Assembly: GCA_043421945.1 (NCBI GenBank)
Contig: JBHOGO010000062.1
Location: forward strand, 1 to 27,916
Length of the DNA stretch: 27,916 bases
Reading direction: 5' to 3'
DNA from: Thaumasiovibrio sp043421945
Lineage (GTDB): Bacteria; Pseudomonadota; Gammaproteobacteria; Enterobacterales; Vibrionaceae
Under the pieces are notes generated by a model. It saw only the letters and a program-made list of their open reading frames with translations. It did no database searches and was not told the origin of the DNA. This document shows, piece after piece, positions 1 through 7,720 of the stretch. Made by a program: the position numbers and the translations under genes. The first letter of the stretch is position 1. Every line of letters begins with the position of its first letter.

Positions 1-54
1 GCCGTGTAAGACTTTTAGTTCCTGCTTTTGCTGGTTGGTTAGAGTCATTTTCAT
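1..54 (-). CDS. 5' end of a clipped gene, possibly IS630-type transposase
   Basis: Read on the minus strand, an ATG at 54 opens a frame that stays open to the window edge, giving 18 residues that begin MKMTLTNQQKQELK. An alternative ATG lies four codons upstream at 66, with GAGAAG just before it. Short N-termini of this kind (M-x-(I/M)-T-L-T-x-x-Q-K-x-x-L) are typical of IS630-family transposases found in Vibrio, from memory. The fragment is too short to prove this, and no terminal inverted repeat can be matched because the other end lies outside the window. Confidence 0.4.
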   Translation of the reverse strand, partial: MKMTLTNQQKQELKVLHG

Positions 55-187
55 GGCTGATAGCATGATCTTCTCGTTGCAAAAAATCAAGCCCCTTCAA
101 TGATCACAGGTATATCGTAATATACACAAGTTTAATGACGGTCTAAGTATTATTATCTCACTGATATGATGTTTATTACTAACAAAT

Positions 188-216
188 AAAAAGCCTGTAG
201 AAAATCTACAGGCTTT
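188..216 (-). terminator. Terminator of the porin gene
   Basis: A perfect 12-bp stem (AAAGCCTGTAGA at 190-201, its complement at 205-216) has a 3-base loop. On the minus strand the stem runs into a T-rich tract, so it ends transcripts of the porin gene, which stops at 329. It may also work weakly for the plus strand. Confidence 0.8.
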
Positions 217-328
217 AATGAATGAAGTTGTCTTAATTTTAGTTTGGCAGACTAAAAGTACAAACTCTCATTTAAGTTTACTAAGCAGTAAAAACTAATA
301 TCAAGAATAAAATTTATAGCTAGATATA

Positions 329-1090
329 TTAGAAGTTGTAATCGGCACCAACACGATATACGAACTCAGAAGTCCAGTCTTTGTCGCCATTGTGAATATT
401 AGAGCGCTGATCGAGTTTTCGAATACCAACACGTAGGCGTAAGTTATTATCAAAGCGTTGAGATACTTCAACAGTGGTACGAACACGGTTGAAACCTGCA
501 TCACCACGGCTGGTATAACGTGGGTCATAAGACAACATCAGTTGTACGTCGTTAACTTTATAATAGAACTCATTTTTAAACGCCATCTGCCAGCGAGCAT
601 CACCAGCAGAGTCAACGTGATTGATATCAGTCCATTCTGGCGCAAATACCCATTCAAAATTGCCTTCACGAACGCGGTTTCTAAGACGAAGTTCACCACG
701 CTCCGAGTTCATAGGGTCATCAACTTTTGAGTAGTGATCAAGACGGAAACGAACATCACGAAGAAGCCATTCTGGCAAGCCAAGCTTTGAAACTGTACCT
801 TCTATACGATAACGAGTGTCCTCTGAGGATTTTGGAGCAGCATCATCAGAATCACGGTATTTAAAGTCAGCAGTAAAGTGGTCATTGAATTTATAACCTA
901 AGTGAGATTCTAGACGGAATCTTGACGCGTTATCATCCTTTTTGGTACCAAATCGAATGTCACCAACAGTTACATGGAAGCCTGCCTCAACCGTATCTGT
1001 ATATGCTTGGTCCCAAAAAACGTTACCTTTTTCTGCTAATGCTGTTGGTGCTGCCAGTGCTACTACAATACCTAATGCTAGTATTTTCAT
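329..1090 (-). CDS. KdgM-like oligosaccharide-specific monomeric porin
   Basis: This encodes a 253-residue outer-membrane beta-barrel of the KdgM family. In pectin degraders these porins admit oligogalacturonates. In alginate-using Vibrio, relatives admit unsaturated alginate oligomers. Residues 1-19 form a signal peptide cut after ALA (MKILALGIVVALAAPTALA). The mature part alternates charged and aromatic residues (for example SRFRLESHLGYKF and RYRIEGTVSKL) and ends in YNF, the terminal Phe expected for barrel assembly. Family members are usually about 220-250 residues. The gene is divergent from the alginate lyase and shares its 454-bp regulatory interval. That neighbour and the alginate-type ABC importer suggest alginate oligomers as substrate, which is inference. 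The closest named relatives are KdgM and KdgN. Confidence 0.85.
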   Translation of the reverse strand: MKILALGIVVALAAPTALAEKGNVFWDQAYTDTVEAGFHVTVGDIRFGTKKDDNASRFRLESHLGYKFNDHFTADFKYRDSDDAAPKSSEDTRYRIEGTVSKLGLPEWLLRDVRFRLDHYSKVDDPMNSERGELRLRNRVREGNFEWVFAPEWTDINHVDSAGDARWQMAFKNEFYYKVNDVQLMLSYDPRYTSRGDAGFNRVRTTVEVSQRFDNNLRLRVGIRKLDQRSNIHNGDKDWTSEFVYRVGADYNF

Positions 1091-1544
1091 TTTTTCTTTA
1101 TTCCCTAAGTGGTGATGTCCGTTGTGTTAATGTATGACAATAGGTTAGAGGGTCTCTGAACTAATTTCTGTGACTAAGTTCAATATAAATACTAACAATG
1201 TAGTATGATATAGATCACATGCGAAAATAAACCCTATTAAAACAACTACTTACATTATTATTTTTATAAGCAACATATGTTTGTATATTTATAATTGTGA
1301 CGGTGAGCACTAATGATTGCTATTTATCATAAGGTTGTAACTTTTGGTTACAAATGGAGGTTGTTTTACTCTAAATATACTTAAATAAAGTTGTTAACTA
1401 AGTTATTTATGTTTTTGTGGCTTATATCACGGGTAAATTCACTAAATATGAAGTGATTCAAATTAATGCGCTCAGAGGTTAGATATGCTTCGGTTGTATT
1501 TTAGTATTGTACGACAATAATTAATTTGAAAAGGACATTCTCAT
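1091..1544. promoter_or_regulatory. Divergent regulatory interval between porin and lyase
   Basis: This AT-rich 454-bp gap holds no convincing gene. It contains two CRP-like half-palindromes. At 1204-1219 TATGA, 6 bases, TCACA matches the consensus at 9 of 10 informative bases. At 1416-1431 TGTGG, 6 bases, TCACG matches at 8 of 10. A further palindrome is listed separately. The lyase is preceded by AAAAGGA about 9 bases before its ATG. Control by CRP and by a pathway-specific regulator is likely for a sugar-acid polymer locus, but it is inferred from site resemblance only. Confidence 0.5.
1335..1353. promoter_or_regulatory. 19-bp perfect palindrome, putative operator
   Basis: TTGTAAC (1335-1341) and its exact complement GTTACAA (1347-1353) are separated by five bases. 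Spacing and size fit a dimeric repressor, for example a GntR/FCD-type protein, a family that often regulates uronate catabolism. It lies about 190 bp upstream of the lyase and 245 bp upstream of the porin. No regulator gene is in the window, so the binding protein is unknown. Confidence 0.4.
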
Positions 1545-2465
1545 ATGAAGATTAAAACATTAGCTGGTTTTATCTGCTTAGCAACAGCGTTCGGTGCGAA
1601 TGCTGCACCTCAATCACCAGCTGAGTTACTTGACCTTTCATGTTGGAAAATTACTTTACCTGTTTCATTAACGGGGGGTGATAAGCCTACAGAATTTTCA
1701 GAAAAAGAGATTTCAAGTGGTGCAAAGCATGATGACTACTTTTATGTCAACGAAGCAGCAGATGGTGTCGTGTTCCGTTCACCGATTGCCGGTGTAAGAA
1801 CATCTAACAACACTAAATATATTCGATCAGAGCTACGTGAAATGATGCGTTGCGGTGATTCAGATATTAGCACTCGTGGTATGAATGGCAACAACTGGGC
1901 GTTCAGTAGTAATGTTTCAGAAGAGTCTCTCAAATCTGCTGCTGGTGTTGATGGTAAGTTGTCGGCAACATTATCCGTCGACCACGTAACAACAACAGGC
2001 GATATTTGGCAGGTAGGTCGAGTTATTATCGGTCAAATTCATGCACCTAAAGATGAACCGGTCAAAATTTACTACCGTAAAATGCCTGGTCACAACACGG
2101 GATCTGTTTGGATTACTCATGAACCCAAAGATGGTTATGACATCACCTTTCCAATGATTGGCCCAACGACGCCAAACTACTGGCGTCAGGGAGAGAAAAA
2201 TGTACCAGCGTCATTCGATGATGGTATCGCTTTAGGGGAGAAGTTCTCATACGAAATCGATGTAGTTGGCTCTGACATGACCGTAACAATTAGTCGTGAA
2301 GGTAAAGATGACGTTGTACAAAAGGTTGATATGCAGAATTCAGGTTATGAGCTAGAAGATCAGTGGATGTATTTTAAAGCTGGTGTATACAATCAAAACC
2401 GTACCGGTGATGCAGATGACTATGTACAAGCAACATTTTATGACTTAAAGGTCAGTCATGACTAA
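1545..2465 (+). CDS. PL7-family alginate lyase, secreted
   Basis: This 306-residue protein has a signal peptide (about 1-20, cut after GANA) followed directly by one PL7 jelly-roll domain with no carbohydrate-binding module. The three family motifs are present: RSELR at 94-98, QIH at 164-166 preceded by VIIG, and YFKAGVYNQ at 276-284. The residues expected for beta-elimination are there: Arg94 and Arg98 and Glu96 for substrate contacts, Gln164, His166 and Tyr282. The opening WKITLP is also typical of the family. Enzymes of this family cut alginate endo- or exolytically and leave unsaturated oligomers. QIH is commonly linked with activity on guluronate-containing bonds, so a G- or mixed-preference enzyme is inferred. 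No lipobox is seen, so the enzyme is periplasmic or secreted. The start is supported by AAGGA. Confidence 0.93.
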   Translation: MKIKTLAGFICLATAFGANAAPQSPAELLDLSCWKITLPVSLTGGDKPTEFSEKEISSGAKHDDYFYVNEAADGVVFRSPIAGVRTSNNTKYIRSELREMMRCGDSDISTRGMNGNNWAFSSNVSEESLKSAAGVDGKLSATLSVDHVTTTGDIWQVGRVIIGQIHAPKDEPVKIYYRKMPGHNTGSVWITHEPKDGYDITFPMIGPTTPNYWRQGEKNVPASFDDGIALGEKFSYEIDVVGSDMTVTISREGKDDVVQKVDMQNSGYELEDQWMYFKAGVYNQNRTGDADDYVQATFYDLKVSHD

Positions 2466-2872
2466 TTAATTTCGGTATTAGCCATTAGTAACGGCAGCTC
2501 TAATTATATTGTTGCCGCTTTCTATCTTAGATAATACAAAATTATAATAATTATATGTGAATATGTTCGGCATAAGAAGATAATTCGCTGCGTTAATTTA
2601 GTCGTAAAGACACAATTATTTATTACAGATAATTGAAGTGGGAACTTTTTAAATCAAGGTTTATTTACCCTGTATTGTTTTTTTAACCGCTTTGCTAGCT
2701 TACTTTGTTGAAGTTTGAACAGGATCATAAAAGTTAGTCATTACCAGTTTAAAAAAGCTACAGTGGTCAAATATCCTTGCTAAAAGGATTCCTTTTAGGT
2801 CTTTGGTTTTATAATAATACAATTAGTCAGCAGTGCTGTTGCTGCCAATTGAATTGCAAAAGGAATTGAATA
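2466..2872. other. Intergenic interval upstream of the importer operon
   Basis: This 407-bp gap has no convincing gene. A short CGGCA/TGCCG hairpin (2492-2517) followed by CTTTCT could be a weak terminator for the lyase. The middle part is AT-rich and shows no pattern I can name. The last 100 bases carry the palindrome listed separately and lead to AAAAGGAATTG, the ribosome binding site of the ATPase gene. Confidence 0.5.
2780..2798. promoter_or_regulatory. 19-bp palindrome upstream of the importer operon
   Basis: CTAAAAGGA (2780-2788) and its exact complement TCCTTTTAG (2790-2798) flank one central base. It sits 75-93 bp before the first operon start, a normal place for an operator or a leader hairpin. 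There is no T-run after it, so a terminator is unlikely. Its sequence differs from the palindrome near the lyase, so the two are not obviously sites for the same regulator. Confidence 0.4.
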
Positions 2873-3970
2873 ATGTCGGGTGTTTTGCTAAATAGCGTCG
2901 TAAAGTCTTACGACAAAACAACGGTTGTACATGGTATTAATCTAGAAATAGCACCAAAAGAATTTGTTGTGCTTGTTGGGCCATCGGGGTGTGGTAAGTC
3001 AACAACATTGCGTATGCTAGCGGGTCTAGAAGAAATTAGTGGTGGCGACATCACAATTAATGATCGCATTGTTAATAACGTCGCACCAAAGGATAGGGAC
3101 GTTGCAATGGTATTCCAAAACTATGCACTTTATCCTCACCTTACTGTTGCGGAAAATATTGCTTTTGGCCTCAGAATTCGTCGTGTCCCTAAAGATGAAA
3201 TAACTAAGACAGTTGCTGATACCGCTGAAATATTAGGTCTTACTGAGTTATTAGAACGCCGTCCAGCTGATTTATCTGGTGGTCAACGTCAACGGGTCGC
3301 AATGGGCCGAGCGATTGTTCGTCACCCTAAAGTATTCCTTTTTGATGAACCTCTTTCGAACCTAGATGCGAAGCTTCGTACTCAAATGCGTGCAGAGATT
3401 AAACGTCTGCATAGCCGCTTAGGTGTAACCAGCGTCTATGTGACGCATGACCAAGTCGAAGCGATGACTTTAGCAGACCGTATCGTCGTAATGAGCAATG
3501 GCCGCATTGAGCAGATAGGTACGCCTATGGAATTGTTCAATAGTCCAAAAAATACTTTTGTAGCGACATTCATTGGTTCTCCTCCGATGAACTTAATCGA
3601 AGCAACGGTTGATTATGAAGATGCTCAGTGGGTCGCTAAATTTGGTGACAATGTTTGTGCATTGCCACACTTACCTCAGTTAATTCAAGGACAAGAGGTG
3701 TTGATTGGTATTCGACCTGAGTATACCGACATTGAGCCTAAGCATGATTCTAGTGCTATTAGAATTAACCTTGAACTCGTTGAAACATTAGGCTCAGAAG
3801 CGCTACTTCATTGCCATTTCGATGAGCGACGTTTTGTTACTAAGGTTGAAACAAACGGCAAAATTGATCACCTGAATAATGTATCCACACTTTACTTCCG
3901 CCGTGAAGCGATCACTGTGTTTGATAAGAATACGGGCGAAGCTTACGTCGCTGAAAGCAACCACGCATAA
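2873..3970 (+). CDS. algS: Alginate-type ABC importer ATPase (AlgS-like)
   Basis: This 365-residue ATPase of the MalK/UgpC/MsmX type energises sugar import at the inner membrane face. It has Walker A GPSGCGKS (36-43), a Q-loop in VFQNYALYPH, the signature LSGGQ (134-138), Walker B ending in D158-E159 (FDEPLSNLDAK), an H-loop in YVTHDQVEA, and a C-terminal regulatory OB-fold (about 240-365). The size is close to the 363 residues of AlgS from Sphingomonas sp. A1. It is first in a four-gene operon with two permeases and a binding protein that matches AlgQ, which is why I choose AlgS over a generic sugar ATPase. The next gene starts 7 bases after its stop. Confidence 0.85.
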   Translation: MSGVLLNSVVKSYDKTTVVHGINLEIAPKEFVVLVGPSGCGKSTTLRMLAGLEEISGGDITINDRIVNNVAPKDRDVAMVFQNYALYPHLTVAENIAFGLRIRRVPKDEITKTVADTAEILGLTELLERRPADLSGGQRQRVAMGRAIVRHPKVFLFDEPLSNLDAKLRTQMRAEIKRLHSRLGVTSVYVTHDQVEAMTLADRIVVMSNGRIEQIGTPMELFNSPKNTFVATFIGSPPMNLIEATVDYEDAQWVAKFGDNVCALPHLPQLIQGQEVLIGIRPEYTDIEPKHDSSAIRINLELVETLGSEALLHCHFDERRFVTKVETNGKIDHLNNVSTLYFRREAITVFDKNTGEAYVAESNHA

Positions 3971-3977
3971 GGAAAGA

Positions 3978-4961
3978 ATGATGAGCAGCGCAGACAATCC
4001 GCTTGGCAGCCGAACACCACCTTCTGTGAGATTGCAAGAAAAGATGCACAGAAAGACCGTGTGGTTCATCGAGCACTTAAAAAGAGAGTGGCAATTATAT
4101 TTGCTTCTTGCCCCGACGATCATTTGGTTTGTACTTTTCCTTTATAAACCGATGTATGGTCTTCAAATTGCTTTTAAAGACTACAGTGTCTTTCGAGGTA
4201 TTCAAGGTAGTCCATGGGTAGGGTTTGAGCACTTCCATACCTTATTTGAAAATGAACAGTTTATTCGTGCGATTCGTAACACAGTGATGATCAGTGGCGC
4301 TAGCCTTATCTTCGGCTTCCCTGTACCGATTATCCTCGCACTAATGTTCAATGAGGTACTGAACGCCAAATTTAAGCGAACAGCACAAACGATTGTATAT
4401 TTGCCGCACTTTATCTCAGCGGTAATTATTGCAGGTATTGTTATTACGGCATTCTCGCCATCAACGGGTGTTATTAACTTAGCATTAAATGCACTAGGGT
4501 TTGATTCCGTTTACTTCTTAACAAGACCCGAATGGTTCAGAACGATCTTTGTTGGTACAGGTATTTGGCAGGAAGCTGGCTTTAACTCCATCGTTTTCCT
4601 TGCAGCCATTGCAGGTGTTAACCAATCATTGTACGAATCTGCAGTTGTTGATGGGGCTTCACGTTGGCAGATGATGTGGAGAATTACACTACCGTCTATT
4701 ATGCCGACAATCCTCATCATGTTGATTATCCGTATTGGTAATATTCTCGAAGTTGGCTTTGAAATGATTATCATGCTTTATCAACCTGCTACTTATGAAA
4801 CGGCCGATGTTATTAGTACGTTTATTTACCGCCAAGGTTTACAAGCTGCTAAATATGATTTGGCTGCGGCCGCAGGCCTATTTAATGCCGTTATCGCCTT
4901 TATCCTCGTTATGATGGCTAACACCATCAGTAAGCGAGTCTCAAGAACCTCACTTTGGTAA
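3978..4961 (+). CDS. algM1: Alginate-type ABC importer permease 1 (AlgM1-like)
   Basis: This is an inner-membrane permease of the LplB/AlgM1 group. The frame is open from 3879, but the ATG at 3978 is preferred: it follows the ATPase stop, has AAGGAAAGA just before it, and gives 327 residues, near the 324 of AlgM1. An N-terminal cytoplasmic stretch is followed by about six membrane helices, the first being LYLLLAPTIIWFVLFLY. The cytoplasmic EAA loop, which contacts the ATPase, is clear late in the protein (ESAVVDGASRWQMMWRITLP). It should pair with the following permease as a heterodimer. The assignment to alginate rests on operon context and sizes. Confidence 0.85.
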   Translation: MMSSADNPLGSRTPPSVRLQEKMHRKTVWFIEHLKREWQLYLLLAPTIIWFVLFLYKPMYGLQIAFKDYSVFRGIQGSPWVGFEHFHTLFENEQFIRAIRNTVMISGASLIFGFPVPIILALMFNEVLNAKFKRTAQTIVYLPHFISAVIIAGIVITAFSPSTGVINLALNALGFDSVYFLTRPEWFRTIFVGTGIWQEAGFNSIVFLAAIAGVNQSLYESAVVDGASRWQMMWRITLPSIMPTILIMLIIRIGNILEVGFEMIIMLYQPATYETADVISTFIYRQGLQAAKYDLAAAAGLFNAVIAFILVMMANTISKRVSRTSLW

Positions 4962-4970
4962 GGAAACCGA

Positions 4971-5861
4971 ATGTCTATTGCAGCCAATATGAATCTCTAT
5001 TCTCGAGGGGATAAGGCATTTGTCTACTTGAACATGTTTCTTGTAGGTATGTTCACAATCAGTACCCTCTATCCGTTTATTTACGTCGCTTCTCTATCAA
5101 TGAGTGCAGGTACAGCAGTAACTGCGGGGCAGGTAGTATTAACTCCGGTAGAAGTCACCTTCGCCGCCTATGAAAAGGTATTATTTGATCCAGACTTCTG
5201 GAATGCATATAAAAATACGTTCATTTATACCATTGGCGGTACATTAACGAGCTTAATTATTATCATTCCTGGTGCTTACGCATTATCACGTCCTCAATTA
5301 CTAGGGCGTAAATATTGGAACTTAATGATTGCATTTACCATGTGGTTTAATGCCGGAATGATTCCATTCTTCCTTAATATGCGTGACTTAGGGCTACTTG
5401 ATAGCTATATCGGTATTATCATCGGTTTTGCTTGTAATGCCTTTAATATTATTCTACTGCGTAACTTCTTTGAAGCTGTACCAACTTCATTCGAAGAAGC
5501 GGCGCGAATGGATGGTGCAAATGATTTTCAAGTACTTTGGAAGGTCTTCGTTCCACTCGCTAAGCCTGCCATTGCGACGGTAACACTGTTCTGTATCGTT
5601 GCCCGCTGGAATGGCTTCTTCTGGGCAATGGTATTGCTCCGTGATGAAAACAAAGTACCGCTACAAGTTTACTTACGACAAATCATCACGCAATTAACCG
5701 ATGATGACACATTCAATAGTACGTTGATGACAGCAGCTTATTCTTTCGAAACAGTCAGTGCGGCAATTATGATCTGTTCGATTATTCCAGTGCTACTTGT
5801 CTATCCATGGATTCAAAAGCATTTCAACAAAGGAATCATGTTAGGTGGCGTTAAAGAATAG
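4971..5861 (+). CDS. algM2: Alginate-type ABC importer permease 2 (AlgM2-like)
   Basis: This 296-residue inner-membrane permease of the YtcP/CarB group is close to the 293 residues of Sphingomonas AlgM2. The first helix spans about residues 17-40 (FVYLNMFLVGMFTISTLYPF). The EAA loop is SFEEAARMDGANDFQVLWK, followed by the last helices. TAAGGAAACCG places a Shine-Dalgarno site before the ATG, 9 bases after the previous stop, so the two permeases are translated from one message. Together they form the transmembrane channel for the ligand handed over by the binding protein. Confidence 0.87.
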   Translation: MSIAANMNLYSRGDKAFVYLNMFLVGMFTISTLYPFIYVASLSMSAGTAVTAGQVVLTPVEVTFAAYEKVLFDPDFWNAYKNTFIYTIGGTLTSLIIIIPGAYALSRPQLLGRKYWNLMIAFTMWFNAGMIPFFLNMRDLGLLDSYIGIIIGFACNAFNIILLRNFFEAVPTSFEEAARMDGANDFQVLWKVFVPLAKPAIATVTLFCIVARWNGFFWAMVLLRDENKVPLQVYLRQIITQLTDDDTFNSTLMTAAYSFETVSAAIMICSIIPVLLVYPWIQKHFNKGIMLGGVKE

Positions 5862-5891
5862 CGCTCTCTAAACCGATAATAAAAGGGATGA

Positions 5892-7436
5892 ATGATGAAA
5901 AATCTAACAAAAAGTACTCTAGCTCTACTCGTTACTTCGATTGTTTCTGCACCTCTAATGGCAACAGACTTTAAAGTAACCGATGAACCATTGAAGCTGA
6001 ATATTCACCTACACCAAAAGCGCTTTGTCTATGACAATAATTGGCCGGTAGAGAAAGAAGCAGCAAAAATGACGAACGTTCACTTGAATAACGTTGCATC
6101 GATGGCAACTACAAACAGTGAAGAATCGTTTAACCTACTTATCGCTTCGGGTGATCTCCCTGATATCGTTGGTGGGTCAAGTATTCAACAGAACGCTAAC
6201 CGTTATGGTCCTGAAGGTGCATTTATTCCGTTGAATAAATACATTGATGAGCATGCGCCAAACATTAAAGCGTTTTTCGATGAGCACCCAGATGTTGCTG
6301 CCTCAATCAAAGCGGCAGATGGCAATACCTATTACATTCCTTACTTGCCAGATGGGAAAATCGGTCGTGGCTACTTCATCCGTCAAGACTGGTTAGATAA
6401 GCTTGAATTAGAAGTGCCGAACACTGTTGATGAACTCTATGATGTGTTGGTTGCATTCCGTGACCAAGATCCAAACGGTACAGGCAAAAAAGATACGATT
6501 CCTGTCTTTATGCGTCACTGGGAAGAACTGATCCGTATGGTGACGTTATGGGATGGTCGTACATCTGGCTCTGATGTTTTCCATGACTTCCACGTTTTTG
6601 AAGGTGAAATTCGTCACGGTTATGTTGGGGAAGGCTACAAAGAGGGTATTAAGAACCTTGCACAATGGTACAAAGAAGGTTTGATTGACCCTGAAGTCTT
6701 TACTCGAGGAAGTCGTTCACGTGAATACTTACTATCGAATGACCTTGGTGGTATGACACATGATTGGTTCGCATCGACTGCAGGTTACAATGACTCTGTA
6801 GCAGACCAAGTTCCTGGATTCTCGTTTAAGGCATTCGCGCCACCAGCGAGTATTTCTGGTCAACGTGTCGAAGAGCACCAACGTGCGCAAGTTAAGCCAG
6901 ATGGTTGGGCAATTTCTTATACCAATAAGAACCCAATTGAAACTGTTAAGTACTTTGATTTCTGGTTTACCGAAGAAGGTAAGCGTTTAGCGAACTTCGG
7001 CGTAGAAGGTGAAACATACGACCTTATCGACGGCAAAGCGATATTCAAAAAGGAAATCCTAGAGTCTGATACACCAGTCAATGCATACCTATGGTCGATT
7101 GGTGCTCAAGTACAACGTGGTTTCCCTATGGACTTCGATTACGAGCTGCAATGGTCAAATGAGCACGCACTAGAAGGTATAGAGCTTTATGAGAATGGCG
7201 ACTTCTTATTAGAACCATTCATGGGCGTTGCTCTAAACGCAGAAGAGAAAAATACTTACGACAGAAACTGGGTAACAGTACGAGACTACATGCTAGAGAT
7301 GCAACAAGCATGGATCTTGGGCTCTCGTGATATTGAGGAAGATTGGGATCATTACCTAAGTCAAGTTGAGCGTATGGGCTTCAGCCAAGTACTGAGCGTC
7401 ATGCAATCAGCGTATGATCGTGCATATAAGAGTTAA
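5892..7436 (+). CDS. algQ: Periplasmic alginate oligosaccharide-binding protein (AlgQ-like)
   Basis: This 514-residue solute-binding protein has a signal peptide (about 1-24, cut after PLMA) and no lipobox Cys, so it is a free periplasmic protein. From memory its mature sequence aligns along its whole length with AlgQ1/AlgQ2 of Sphingomonas sp. A1 (about 516-518 residues): conserved blocks include NWPVEKEA, FNLLIASGDLPDIVGG, GAFIPLNKYID, GYFIRQDWL, and a matching C-terminus ending in MQSAYDRAYKS. A calcium-loop-like stretch DPNGTGKKD (193-201) corresponds to the metal site of AlgQ2, with Thr replacing the second Asn. Those proteins bind alginate and its oligomers and pass them to AlgM1/M2. 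The operon order here is S-M1-M2-Q. This is the strongest evidence that the whole transporter handles alginate. Confidence 0.87.
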   Translation: MMKNLTKSTLALLVTSIVSAPLMATDFKVTDEPLKLNIHLHQKRFVYDNNWPVEKEAAKMTNVHLNNVASMATTNSEESFNLLIASGDLPDIVGGSSIQQNANRYGPEGAFIPLNKYIDEHAPNIKAFFDEHPDVAASIKAADGNTYYIPYLPDGKIGRGYFIRQDWLDKLELEVPNTVDELYDVLVAFRDQDPNGTGKKDTIPVFMRHWEELIRMVTLWDGRTSGSDVFHDFHVFEGEIRHGYVGEGYKEGIKNLAQWYKEGLIDPEVFTRGSRSREYLLSNDLGGMTHDWFASTAGYNDSVADQVPGFSFKAFAPPASISGQRVEEHQRAQVKPDGWAISYTNKNPIETVKYFDFWFTEEGKRLANFGVEGETYDLIDGKAIFKKEILESDTPVNAYLWSIGAQVQRGFPMDFDYELQWSNEHALEGIELYENGDFLLEPFMGVALNAEEKNTYDRNWVTVRDYMLEMQQAWILGSRDIEEDWDHYLSQVERMGFSQVLSVMQSAYDRAYKS

Positions 7437-7504
7437 TGAGTAAATAGGTTTCTATTGCTCGTGTAATTTGCACAGTCGACATCACAATAGATGTTAGAAC
7501 CGAT

Positions 7505-7537
7505 AAACCAGCCACTGCTCAGTGGCTGGTTTTTCTT
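7505..7537 (+). terminator. Strong terminator of the importer operon
   Basis: A 13-bp palindromic stem (AAACCAGCCACTG at 7505-7517 with its complement at 7520-7532) is followed by an almost pure T stretch. It ends the importer operon 70 bases after the binding-protein stop and separates it from the sensor kinase. Confidence 0.92.
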
Positions 7538-7720
7538 TTTTTGGGGGAAATATAGGTACATAAAATGAGATATTGTTCACTCAAACCCCTTCCCAAAGTG
7601 TGCTGTTGCATAAGCGCGTTGTGCATTTAATGGCTACAATTATTTATGTTGCTATGCGTAAATTCCCGCGTGAGATGAAGTGACTGAGAAGATTCAATTT
7701 CCACTTAATTGAGTAACCAT

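Noticed and set aside
3879..3977. Extended N-terminus of the first permease, overlapping the ATPase gene.
   Set aside because: The extra 33 codons overlap a conserved gene, and the ATG at 3978 has its own ribosome site and gives the family length.
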